This document shows, in pieces, positions 29,401-38,500 of a stretch of 64,000 nt of DNA. Both the position numbers and the translations under genes were made by a program. The stretch comes from Pseudoalteromonas piscicida (GTDB taxonomy: Bacteria; Pseudomonadota; Gammaproteobacteria; Enterobacterales; Alteromonadaceae). Positions within the stretch are counted from its first letter, which is position 1; each line of letters opens with the position of its first letter. The DNA lies in contig NZ_NKHF01000007.1 of the NCBI RefSeq assembly GCF_002744175.1, forward strand, positions 1 to 64,000. Reading direction: 5' to 3'. The notes under the pieces were generated by a model that saw only the letters and a program-made list of their open reading frames with translations, made no database searches and was not told the DNA's origin.

Positions 29401-29514
29401 AGGAAACCCAGCGGTTTGCTTAAATGCCAAGCCACCGTTTTTTTCATACAAGGTCACGCCAGCTGCTAATGCTTCTGCGATCAAAGCCTCTATCTGTCTT
29501 TGTTGTTCATTCAT
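17458..29514 (-). CDS. NRPS, three modules plus epimerase and thioesterase (modules 5-7)
   Basis: A protein of about 4018 aa. Order and approximate active positions: TubC-like docking domain (1-60); C (HHIVSDG, 215); A (692); PCP (GGHS, 1092); C (HHIASDA, 1283); A (1776); PCP (GGDS, 2164); epimerisation domain (HHLLVDG 2346, EGHGRE 2479); C after E (HHLIMDG, 2822); A (3300); PCP (GGHS, 3695); thioesterase with GHSFG (3833). Codes read by eye are DFWNIGMVHK, matching Thr; DAWFLGNVVK, matching Leu and therefore D-Leu after epimerisation; and DVESTGAISK, which I cannot assign. The TE should release or cyclise the chain. The frame also allows GTG 29517, but ATG 29514 overlaps the previous stop as TGATG. 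The Gly-to-Ala change in the second C motif is unusual. Confidence 0.93.
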   Translation of the reverse strand: MNEQQRQIEALIAEALAAGVTLYEKNGGLAFKQTAGFPPQLKQQVVEYKSEIIAYFQQQSRDVAKSSPHIIAQPSVGKDLPLSFAQEGLWFIEQLQGSKQYYMPAEFLLRGKLNIQAMRSAVQDVVQRHEILRARFVKNEQDGQPQLQITDDISAPFEWLDASVAPEETRQAYITSLLEAHQNKPFDLAHDCLLRVLVVSNGDEHHLAFNMHHIVSDGASMALLAQEIEVGYCKHIGASYTPLATMQVQYSDFSQWQRAQLTPERIEAPLAQLKQQFGELAPLQSLPCDFVRPAVQSLTGKVYRQALDASLFAAISTQAKSLQLTPFMWLLNTFMLFIARLTQSQQVVVGTPELGRHHPELTPLIGLFVNTLVMHAKLDSDMPFSQWLQQQKALNLAAFEYRDIPFDKVVEAVGAPRDLSHHPLVQILFTLENRDGRAFTLPGLSVQEVQKQQADSIAVKCDLELNAVVDEQALYLHWKFDSNLYTAETIKHWADCFHTLLQACVTAPHTAVGELALLSQKQQQALITGAQCQAATWPKQDTITSLFTRYAEHFATRTAVQDSTTMLNYRELNDRVNALAVMLLQQGVTPRTMLVVSVSRSIEMIVTLLAVLRVGAAYVPVDPDYPQERIEYILGDVQSPWLLCDNATQGQFSRLSYQLINVSQAEPQASREALKLLDAIQVEPQDLAYMIYTSGTTGRPKGVQIEHRHVVRLLHVEPNLFDFNELDVWTLFHSFCFDFSVWEMYGALLFGGRLVVVDKATAQDTQAFAQLLVDAQVTVLNQTPSAFYALQATLLNDSQLASRCAVRYVIFGGEALQPSKLQPWAQHLPNCQLINMYGITETTVHVTFKALKPADLTLGTSNIGRAIPTTSCYVLDDKQRLLPQGAVGELYVGGEGVCRGYWQRDELNATRFIQNPFSEAPDQRLYRSGDLVRLMASGELSYVGRIDDQVKVRGYRIELGEIENQLRHHPEVAEVTVLLNRQDPENVWICAFVVLHKQVEFDDITLVMQQFLKQNLPDHMLPAKVQAVSAMPLTSNGKVDKKALLQQLDTSVNENTYEAPIGELETQLASYFAEILQRELVGRYDDFFRLGGHSLLAAKLANHIRKTLHIELPLQAIFTHPTVQGLAAALEKQDAQLSTIAVVDKTNGVVLSFAQQRLWTLDQMQQGSQQYQIQALLAFSGELELSAFEQSWQKVLSRHQVLHSAITNTNDGPKQHLVALPEHFVTLIDVSTQSPLWQNVVWQRAVRDDQAQCFDLSKDLMIRATLVRFSSGYHRLIVNMHHIASDAQSIEVLMRELTQFYAYYTQDCELAHDLIAPPEVQYADYAHWHRSQCQGAQQSADMAFWSAHLGDAPPLHQLPLDTPRGQAVNNSAQAFTEQLSAETWQRLQQHCRCLGVTPFIWLHSAYAVMLAKFSQVDDIVIGAPFSGRHHPQVEQLIGFFVNALPIRVKLDWQRSFNQLIDIQREQIEQVHQHQSLPFEQLIDHLGVSRELSHQSVFQLSFAFNPEPQQTPEFVGLSTEVLTSENARAKFDLELSATVNGQGLRLHWLYNSGLFERETVASIAECFNVVIAQLLTQPECPLADIKLCKEQPLADYAISGKSAPEHFEQSVLEQIERNLAVPTQAKQIAVIDTGSKQTLSYGELNERATALAALLLSEGLQPEQPVLVAMTGSAELIVAMLAVLKAGGCYVPVDPHYPQARVNYIAKDSSATLVLTKCAFAACFEVAKLDDNHLEAEYRSPHVICIDDAKVQARLATIPLPQQFPEGKAEQLAYVIYTSGTTGNPKGVMITHQGLANLCGWHRRAFAVDNHSVASQTANPAFDAATWEIWPYLCAGASLVCVTKAMLQSPAELTACFNTHQVTHSFMATPIAQALLSEPLFNPQSLRYLLVGGDKLGALQAKEYGFTLVNNYGPTEASVVATSGVVAFDGKVPDIGLPVDNSQLFILDPQLQAVPQGMIGELYVTGAGLARGYLHQPQLSAERFIELQVSPSQTVRAYKTGDLVRLLSCGRIAYMGRNDGQVKLRGYRIELAEIELQIGLLPSVQECAVQITTSASGQPQLQAFVVATTEPQVLQAQLKARLPSYMVPEHFVILAKLPLTPHGKVDHRALATLGKAQRHSTVIEQSAVTSQANSVVAQLLAIYRQVLNTPSMTAEDDYFALGGDSILSIQIASKAKALKLPVSAADVFTYPSVSALAARLAEQDIHVPMGKERQKLVGQLDKLPIQHWFFAQQFANPSHWDQSVLVSIDKSVTPAQLMEVVKYLLTQHDALRLVVADENTLFVRDSIDINEVFTAHMLERDAWQAELREFSEQVQQGFAFTGSPLFKAVLYVTSDSEANNRLLFSAHHLLVDGVSWRVLLEDVSQLLQQQANNVPLELPAASANLAELADFYRELATNERYLPKWQKVAARVETSHLLSLKEASASPIITKVRSTLSVTHTRALLASANTCYGTTAQALLLSALAWCAQKRGADREVIMLEGHGRELLTKALDSSRTIGWLTALYPMQLFSNGSRLHDVICSIKAELESGSQTASSYGAVRYLHPDLNVRSSLEIDTRSLLFFNYLGQLDTVIEQQGLLGEARESTGALVAESNLTYFGAQLTAAVVDGQLALTLEFDSQRLAPEAAERLSKEILESLIQVIEHCQSQPQRHYTVSDFTLLSGISERQLQGILGQFDGGVEDIYPLTGLQQGMWFHSQTVHEAHAQNTQPYVEQTSLLLQGSIDIEALSYAWQQLIKQHSILRSAFIDVAGEPLQVVCTQAELPLTLVQSDAIADAQSQVVKSQAEVELAEPLRLSQAPAMRLRLIAFEDGNVGVIWTYHHLIMDGWSLPVLFAELLAFYQARCQGELRPIVEDNFRDHIEYLHTHAEGDEAFWREYLGAVTAPTLLSEKVLHTENQAAGVKELSVTLPQSLQDAVTRFTGEHGLTVNQFIQGLWAYWMASCCNETYALFGQTIAGRPTELSRMAQRVGLYINTQAVHVAVDQNVRVRDYLQAVKSQLTALAQHPHTPLTQAHQWSGIDNDSPLFDCLYVFENYPQDPLQNSAALPFMATTLSEVDETHYPLTFVVGVGAGLSLTLSYQQQCFDEVFIEQSLAAMQQLMLAAAQQPEQTLGKLSWQPQLAPYSKALPLPTFSLTQALQYQNPNLPIQQLFAQVAAEFPEHIAIREYSTASGKACYYRYSQLEEDANQLAHYLASHTKHEGKTGIIALCLEANYQLIVAMLAVLKLGAAYLPIAPTLPEPRRRLLLQNANAAMLVTKAKHWQDSSEQVALQVDLDSIQDVLAEQPRYCFNTPCEVDDLCYVIYTSGTTGIPKGVMVEHASVGNYVQALAAQYAITPSDNYLQFASMSFDVFAEEVFCTLLRGATLVMAPTDDMLDPNKLAQLSQDAELTLMSLPTAYWHQLAATSVTLPDSLRIITIGGEQMQIAALTDWQQRYGSRIRIINAYGPTEATISATLNDVTHFSGARVPIGQPVAGLSLYLLDKQLRAVPSGVEGDLYIAGIGLARGYLNDKEKTQQAFIIEPNSGQRLYKTGDRACCLASNELLYLGRCDDQVKVRGYRIELGEIERQLQLIDEVAACAVVVREDGSSNAQLVACVQPMQHTEISVASVRAQLRTVLPDYMVPELFQSVNQLPLTVNGKVDRKQLLELVLSYTPLQSQRQEAEQERLTPLQTQLAQQFARRLQVDGVCLDDNFFNLGGHSLLAMRLVGDINHHLQLNLPLSALFEHPTVRGLSQYIQALRDGLGERDGKPQSLETLVCLQEGELGFTPVVLIAGAGGWLMAFHALVSGLDNRIPVYGLQPEALAEESTTLTSASSTAEYYLSALIDAGLDDRVHIVGHSFGSFIAYHLALLLEQQGHIGNSVTVIDTPVPTHGALNLNEAQIAQMMLDNLVAFFRLTVSDADIDAYKQAGSSARIAYLNSWIHQAGFHFSEDHLRHFQQIFSAQLRANIEMPSMLSDTALSVVKTQHTQEFEGRPVNKDMGWQPFSHTLSCYEVNGDHLSCLQAEQVGQLVNIIERNYVLL

Positions 29515-32500
29515 CACAAAAACATCTCCTCAGACTGACCGTTTTCGTCTGCCGCTTTGGCTGCTCGGTGGATCTCACACCAAGTTGCAAGTGCGCTTAC
29601 ACTTGGCCGCTCGAACAACACTTTTAAGGTAATGGGCACCTCAAGCGCCTGTTCAATTAAGGCAACCGCTTGGCTTGCTGATAAAGAGTGCCCCCCTAAT
29701 TCAAAGAAGTTACTGTTAATATCTCGGACTTGAGTATTGAGCACTTGAGTAAAAATTTCTGCCAGCAGCGTTTGTAGTTCAGTCATAGGAGCTAAAGGTG
29801 CCGTAAGCACTTGCGCCTGTTGCGATTGCACCAGTTGTGCAAGTGCTCCTGCATCTACTTTGCCATTATTGGTGAGTGGCATAGTAGACAGTGCATACAG
29901 CTTGTAAGGCAACATATAACTTGGTAGGACCTCTGCTAACGAGGCTAATATCTGAGTGTGTAACGTCTGCTCAAGCTCATAAATGGCATCACTGTGCGAT
30001 GGTGTAGTTAGCACCACACAGCCCAGTAAGTTATCTTTACTATCGTTGAGTAACACATGTGCTTGTTGCACTGCATCTAGTTGCTCAAGCTGAGCCGCAA
30101 TTTCTTCAAGTTCGATGCGATAACCACGCAGTTTAACTTGGTTGTCTCGACGACCAATAAACTGAAGCACACTAGGGTTGCCCTGTTCATCTAGCAGCCA
30201 GCGCACTTGATCGCCCGTCTGATAATAACGCTGAGAGTCATTGTTCAAAGACAATGACACAAATTTACTGGCGCTGAGCTCAGGCAACCCAAAATACGCC
30301 TGAGCCACATTATCGCCTGCGATGTATAGCTCACCGGGCATGCCCATAGGCACAGGCTGTTGATGCTGATCCAGTACCACCAAATGAGTGCCTTGAATGG
30401 CGCTGCCGATTGGCACAAAGCGCTGCGATTGCTGTGCAAGGGAAACCGCATCTTGGCCGTTACAGCGATACACACAACAACCGACTGTTGCTTCTGTTGG
30501 GCCATATTCGTTATAAAAATAAGCCTGTGGCAACAGTGCCCCAACTTGAGCAACCACGCTGCTAGATAAAGCTTCTCCCCCCACCACAATTTGGTGCGCA
30601 GCATTGCTCGGTTGTAATCGCGCCAGCACGCCTTGCAAGTGGGCTGGAGTCAGCTTAAACAGCAGCGCCTCATCACACGCTAAACACGCACTAAGCTCTG
30701 TGATTAATTGCTCACCATCGCTTAGCAGTACTACACTAAGACCATTAACCAGCGATCCCCATAAGCTCGTTACAGTCGCATCAAACGCTAAAGGAGTGCT
30801 GACAACGCTCTCGTGTATATCGCCTTGGAGATAACTGTGGCTGACGTGCTCAAGGTAAAGGTGCAGATTACGATGGCTGACCACCACGCCTTTGGGTTGT
30901 CCTGTAGTGCCTGAGGTATAGATCATATAAGCTGGCGCATCAATATCACTTAACGGCGCAAGCGCTTCTATAGGACTCTTTTGCCAACTCTGTTCGGTAT
31001 CTATTAGCACCAAACGGCAGCTGAACTCTGCGCTGTTGGGAAGTAGTGCTGAGGTGGTGATAATGCAAGTCGCTTTACTGTCACGCACTATATATTGCTG
31101 ACGCTGACTCGGTGCATTGGGGTCAAGCGGCACATACACGGCCCCGACCTTTAAGACTGCCAACAGTGCCACAACTTGCTCACAGCTTGGCGCTAAGCTT
31201 ATTGCGACCTGCGACTTTGCAGTCACGCCTTGCTCAACCAAGTAACGCGCTAGTTGATTACTTTGGGACTCCAATTCGCCAAAACTTAATCGTTTTCCAG
31301 CCATATCTCGCACTGCATTATGGTTCGCCTGGTGCTGTGCAAAATGTTGTATTTTATCGCTGATAAACCAAGGCGATTGCGGCGGCGTCTGTGTGACAGG
31401 CGCTAGCTCGCTGAGTGCTTTAGTCTCAACTAATGGTAAGATATTCACGCTTTGCTCAGGGCTTGTGAGCGCAGCATCAATTAAGGTTTCAAAAGCATCA
31501 ACCATCGCCTGCACGCTGGTGTGTTTAAACAAAGCTTTGGCATAATTCCACTGCACCGCGATCTCACTGCCAGATTCTTGTGCATTGACTTCTAAGTCGA
31601 ACTTCATTGCAGGCTTAAGATCAAGCTGTTGCTCGATTTTTAGATGAGGTAGTTCGAAGTCACTTTGTTCGTTATTTTGTAGTGCAAAGAGTATTTGTAA
31701 TACAGGCGAATGCGCTAAGCTGCGCGATGGATTAATGGCATCGACAAGCTGCTCAAAGGGTAGATTCTGATGGGCAAAAGCCGCCAAGATCACCTGTTTT
31801 TGTTCACTTAGCCAGTCGTTAAATGAAGGCGACCCCACTTTGCGAGCACGAATAGCCAAAGTGTTTACAAAGCAGCCCAATAATCCTTCTAACTCTTTTA
31901 CCTCACGTCCTGCAATGGGCGAACCAATGACAATATCTTGCGTTTGACTAAGACGAAGCATCAACAGCGAAAAGGCACTTTGCAGCCACATATATAAGGT
32001 CACCCCTTGTGCTTGGCAATGCGCTTTTATCGCCTCAACTTGCGACGTCGTAAGAGTATGACGGATACACTCACCATCAAGGGACTGAACGTGTGGTCGC
32101 TCAAAGTCCAGCGGTAGTTCATGAACAACAGGACACTGCTGCAACTGAGTTTGCCAATAGGAAAGATCTGCCTGATAGCTATCTTGCTGTTGCTGCTGCC
32201 AGTAGGCAAAGTCTGCATACTGCACCGCTAGCGGTTTAGCGTATTGCTCTGGCAACGGATACGCTGGCGCTTCGCTAAAGTGCCGATAAAACGCCACAAA
32301 TTCTTTGGCAAGTAGCGCCATTGACCAACCATCGCTGGCAATGTGATGCATGTTAAACAAGAGTCCAAATTGGTTGTGGCTAAACTGTACACAGATAACG
32401 CGCAGCATAGTGTCTTGGCATAAATCAAAAGGCTTGCTGAGCGATTGTTGCTGCAATGTTTGCCAACGCTGCTGTTGCTCTGCGTTATTCAGCCCAGACA

Positions 32501-35500
32501 AATCTACTAATTCCACAGGACAGGCTACTTGATCACGAACCTGTTGCACTGCACCGTGCTCACCATTTGCAGGAACGATGACCGTACGGAGTACTTCATG
32601 ACGTGCAACAATCGCGCTTAACGCTTGTGTTAAAGCGTCAATATCTAAGGCTCCCTCACACCAATAGCTCGCTGGCATATGATATTGCACACTCTGCTCA
32701 TGTAACTGGTCAATTAACCACAAACGCTGCTGGGCAAAAGACAGAGGTAACGCTTGAGCTCTTGATACTGGCTCAATGGTATTGCTGTGCGCAATCATCG
32801 AACTTGCAGTTATCACTTCAGCAAACGCTGCAATACTTGGCGCATCAAAGAGTTGTGGCAAGGTGATATTTCGCCGTTGCTCACTGCGCACTCGGCTGAT
32901 CACTTTTATGGCGAGCAGCGAATGCCCGCCTAAGTCAAAGAAACTGTCGTTAATACTCTGTACTTGGCTCGGTAATAGCTCACGATATAACTCAAGTAAA
33001 TAACGCTGTATATCTGTGAGCTTAGATCCATCAATTACCTCGGCGACCTCATGGCTTTTCGCCTGTGCCTGATAGGCAAGCTGTAATGCTTGCTTGTCTA
33101 CTTTTCCGTTTGCAGTCAGTGGAATATCAGCAACGATATCCAGCGCGGCAGGTAACATGTAACTGGGCAGCGACTGCGATAAAGCTTGGCGCAACTGCAC
33201 GAGTGTGAGCTTAGCCTCACCATTTAAAACCACATGAGCCACTAGGCTTTCTTGTGCTTCATCAACACTGACAGCGCAGCTCTTTACCTGCGCCAACGCG
33301 TCGATTTGATGGGCGATTGCCACAAGAGAAATACGGTAGCCTCGCAGTTTTACTTGCTCGTCTAACCGCCCCAAATAACAAAGGTAGTCAGCCTCTCCGC
33401 GCGCGTTCGCCTGCCACTTTGCCTTGTCGCCACTGCGATACCAACGCATGCTTAAAGTACCAGACGCAGGCATTGCCTGCTCAACAAAACGTGTTTGCGT
33501 CACACTCGCGAGATTAATATAGCCTTCACACACCCCATCTCCCGCTAGCCAAAGCTCTCCGGGCATATTAGGTAAAGCCAGTTCGCCAAACTCGTCAACC
33601 ACCGCAAGTGTCATATTATCGATAGCATGACCAATAGGCACTTCTTCGTGGCCCGCTAACAGGTGGCGCGACTCACGGCTTACAGCATAGATACTACAGC
33701 CGACCGTTGCCTCTGTTGGGCCATATTCGTTTATCCACAGGGCGTTAGGGAGCTTATCCATCAGCTTATCAACCAAAGCTGCGCTCAGCCCTTCACCGCC
33801 AACCACAAATCGGTGGGCAATATCACTGCGAGTTTGTGCGTCACTTAATGCAAATACCGCGCGTAGATGAGCCGGTGTTAACTTGAATAACTTGGCTTCG
33901 TTAGCTGCAAAAATCTGCGCTTGTAAGGCAGGCAACAATTCGGCGTCTGTGGGGACCAACTCAAGTTCACCGCCTCGCATTAAGATAGGCACTAAGGCGG
34001 TCACCGTCGCATCAAATGCCAGCGGTGTACTGAGCACGGCCTTGGTTATGCCTCCGGATTGTGGCAGGTAGCGCTGACACGCAAAGCGCAGATAATTATT
34101 GAGGTTGCCATGACTAATGGGCACCCCTTTTGGCTGCCCCGTTGAACCTGAGGTATAAATAACATAAGCAAGCTCGGCCTCGTTAAATGCTGCTGCGTCT
34201 TCATCTAGCAACAAACTAGTATCGTAAAATGCAAAGTTCCCTTCGGCTTCGAACAAATCATCAAGCAACAAAAAGTCACTCCCGGCTTCAATCAAACGCT
34301 CGGCATCTTCACTTAGCGCCAGCGTCAATACGATGTCTGCATCATTCATGATATAGGCTAAGGTATCGGTTGGCGTGTCATGATGAATTGGCACATAAGT
34401 ATGGCGCGCTTTTAATATTGCCAGTACCGCAGCCACCATGTAACTTGAAGACGGCAGTAAAATAGCAATGCGACTTTGCTCGGGAAATGCCATTTCTAAT
34501 AAGCTATTAGCGAGTTGATTCGCGCACTTTTCTAAGGTGAGATAACTACAAGTGAACTCCCCCATGCGCACCGCAGTCTGTAGTGGGGTCTGAAGAGCCA
34601 CCTGACTAAACTGAGTCACCCATGGCTGTTGCTCTGTCACTTCTACCGCAACACTTTGCTGTTGTTTTAATAGTGCTAACTGCTGCTCCTCGGGCCACAA
34701 TGACAATGCTGATAACGGGGTATTTGGCTCTGCAAGACACTGCGATAACACACAGCAAAACTGCTGATGGAAACTAACCACACTCGCTTCTTGCCACAAA
34801 TTGCTGTCATAAAGCCATTCAACGGTGAGTACATCCCCCTCGTCTATCACTGCGACTTCCAAATCTAATTTGGCACCGCGTACTTTACTTTGGCAAGCCG
34901 TCACTTCCAGTTGCGCTAGCGTAAGGTTCTCATTTACCTGATTATTTACCCGGAACACGATTTGATGCAGCGGGTGCTGGGCGCTTGAGCGTTCAATGTC
35001 TAGCTCATCCACTAGCACATCGAAGGGAATATGTTGATGTTGCAACGCATCATTGAGTAAGCCCTGGGTTTGCTGTAGCGCTTGGGTAAAGCTGGTGTTT
35101 TCACTCCATTTGCTTCTAAGCACTAAGGTATTGATAAAGTTACCAATCATATTTTCAAATGCTTTGAGGTGACGCCCTGATACCGGTGTACCAACAACCA
35201 CGTCGCGCTGTTGAGAAAAGCGGCTTAGCCATAATGAAAACAGCGTTTGCAGTAATACAAATAAGGTTTGCCCTGAGCGAGTTTGATACGCTCGAAGCGC
35301 ACTGACCAGCGCTGCTGGTATGGGCTCAATCACTAAGGCGCCACGCAAAGAGGTTTTCGCTTCTCTGTGGTAATCCAGCGGTAATTCATGAACCTTGGGC
35401 AGACCTTGTAATTGCATACGCCAATAGTCGAGTTCCTGTTGCCATAACGCCCCCTGTTCCAGCTGCTGTTGCCACATCACGTAATCAACATAATGCACCT

Positions 35501-38500
35501 CTTGTAGCGGTAAGGTTTCGCCGCTGAGAGCAGCTTTGTAAGCCTGTCCTAACGCGTCACTCAAACACGCAATAGACCAACCATCGGCAGCGATATGATG
35601 TAAGGTGATCACAAGAGTAGCCTGCATCGCCTCTTGTTGATAAAGACTGGCGCGCAGCATTAAATCACGGCTTAAATCGAAGCTGGTTGCGTAATCTTCT
35701 GCGATAGTCTGCTCTAACGCATGTGCTTGTTGCTCAGCGGATTTATCTGTCCAGTCGTGCTTAATCAGGTTAAATCGAGCATCAAGGTTAATGCTTTGGA
35801 GCGGTTCTCCTTGCTCATTTTGATGGTAATTAAACGCCAAGACTGGATGCTGCTTAATCACAGCAATAAAGGCTTGTTCTAAGGCTTCAGTATTCAGCTT
35901 GCCTTGCAATTGGAATATACCCTGTAGGTTATACTGGTTGCTGTGCCCTTGCAGTTGATCAACAAACCACAAGCGCCGCTGTGCAAATGACAAAGGATAA
36001 CTAGGCTGTGATGGCGCAGGTTGTAGACTTGGTAATGAAGATTGAGACTGAGCGTTAGCCAACATCTCGCTTAGTTCAAATACGCTAGGATTGGCAAACA
36101 GCTGCTTTAAGCTCACTTCCACCGAGAGCAGAGCTCTTAATTCATTGAGTAATTGCATGGCCAATAAAGAGTGACCACCGATGCTGAAAAAGCTATCGTG
36201 CAGCCCCACTTCTGGTGCGCCCGTTAAGGTTTGATAGAGTGTGATTAACTGTCGCTGCAACGCACTCGCCACCTCACTACTTTGGCTTTGAGAAGTTAAT
36301 GCCAAAGACTGTAATTGTTGGCGGTCTATCTTGCCATTACTCAGGGTGGGTAAGTGCTGGCAAAGCTCTATCCAGCTTGGGATCATCGGCTCGGGCAAGC
36401 GCCGCTTCAAGCCTTGACGGATCACCTCGCGCAAATTGGTTGCAGCGCAGAGGTTGTTATCAACACTTACCACAAAAGCAACCAAAGCGTCTTGTTTGCC
36501 GAGCTTACGCACGACTACCGCAGCTTGCGATACCTCATCAAGCGCTAACAGTGCAGCTTCTATTTCATTGAGGTCAACACGAAAACCGCGAATTTTCGCT
36601 TGTTTGTCAATTCGACCAAGAAATTCAAGCTGACCGCTCGCATTCAGCCTAACGCTATCACCACTGCGGTAAAAACGCGTGCGTTGACCGCTATTTTGCA
36701 AGACACTTATAAACTGAGCAGCGGTCTCTGAAGGCGCATTTATATATCCTTTGGCAAGGCTTGCCCCACCAATATAAAGCTCACCAGGCATGCCCGCAGG
36801 GGTCGGCTTCCCCTGTTTGTTGAGTACGCAGGTGATAACATGTGCCAAAGGCGTACCGATTGGGTAACTGTGGCCGGTTAGCTTGCTGTCTGTGACTTCA
36901 TGACAAACCACTCCAACACAGGCCTCCGTCGGACCATAATGGTTGAAAATACGCGCCGAGGGCGTTAGCGTGCGAATGCTATCAACAAGCTGCTCACCCA
37001 ATGCTTCTCCACCTAACACCCACTGCGAAATAGCGGGCTTTTGCTCAGTAAACTGAGGCAAAAGCACCGCGGCAAAAGAAGGGGTTAATTTAATCAAGTT
37101 AACTTGCTCAGCCACTAACTTGGCTGCGATTTCAGCCGGTTCTGGCGCTTGATCTGCAAGGGTGAGTACCACAGTGCCACCATGAATAAGCACCGGATAG
37201 ACAGCCGTTAAGCATAAGTCCGTGGCAAGCCCTGTGACCACGCCCGCTCGCGTACTTTGGTTATAACTCAATCGTGCTGCGATGCTGCTGCAATAATGGC
37301 TCAGTGCGCCATGGCTGATTTCGACCCCTTTGGGCGTACCAGTTGACCCTGAAGTAAACATCACATACGCACGCTCATCATCACTTGATGAAAACACTTG
37401 CTGCGGCGCGCCGTTATTTTGGCTCAGCTCAGTGTAGTCAAGCACCTGAATGTCAGCTTCTCGTAACGTTTGGCAAAGTGGCGTTTCTACACTTACCACC
37501 ACTGTATTACACTCAGCTTGCGCTAGCATTTGTAGCGCTCTGGCCGCAGGCATGTTGCCATCAATAGGTAAATACGCGCGACCACTTTGCATTACGCCAA
37601 GCATAGTGACAATATCACTCACATTACCTGTTGTTATCAGCGCAATAATTGACGTGGCTGCGTGTAAGTTGTTGGCAATTTGCACGCTTTGGGCATACAG
37701 CTGCTGATAAGTTAGGGTGCGTGATGCTTCAACATTGGTGCTTGGCACCACCACGGCTATCGCCTCGCCTTGGGTTTGCGCTATCTCTCTGATTGCTTGC
37801 GGGACCAGCATCGGCTGGCTGATGTTGTCATTGATATCCGCCGCCTTTGCCGGTACGTTCGTTGATTTAAGCACCAAGTCATCAATTGGCAGCGTCTCTT
37901 TGGCACAGTAACACCCCACGAGTGCCAGATAATCATCGGCAAATTGCTGAATGAGCATACGGTCATAAAGCCCTGTGGCGTAAACAAAGTCACACACAAG
38001 GTATTCATCTGTATCATCAACAGATAGCGTTAAGTCAAATTTCGCAGTGCCATTATCTAGAGCAATTAACTCGGCTGCTAATTGGTTATTTACCGACACC
38101 TTATTACTTGCTACACCATTGTAGTTAAATAACACTTGAAATAAGGCGGAATGCGCAGCGGATTTGGGTAGTTCCAGCGCTTCAATGATGTCTTCCACCG
38201 CAGCATTTTGATTACCAAGCCCTTGTAATACCTTGTATTGTAGTGCCTTAATCGCCTCACTCATGGAGTGATGACCGTTTAATTGAATACGCAGTGGCAA
38301 GGTATTAATAAAGCAGCCAAGCATAGCTTCAAACTCGCTTTGCTGACGATTAGCAACCGGCACCCCTAAAGTAATATCGGCTTGCTCACTGTAGCGATAA
38401 AGCAAGATGTAAAACACACCAAGCAAGGCGGTAAAATGTGTTACGCCGTCGCGCTGGCAGGCTTCATCTAATTGTTGTATTTGCTCCGTATTAAACGCAC

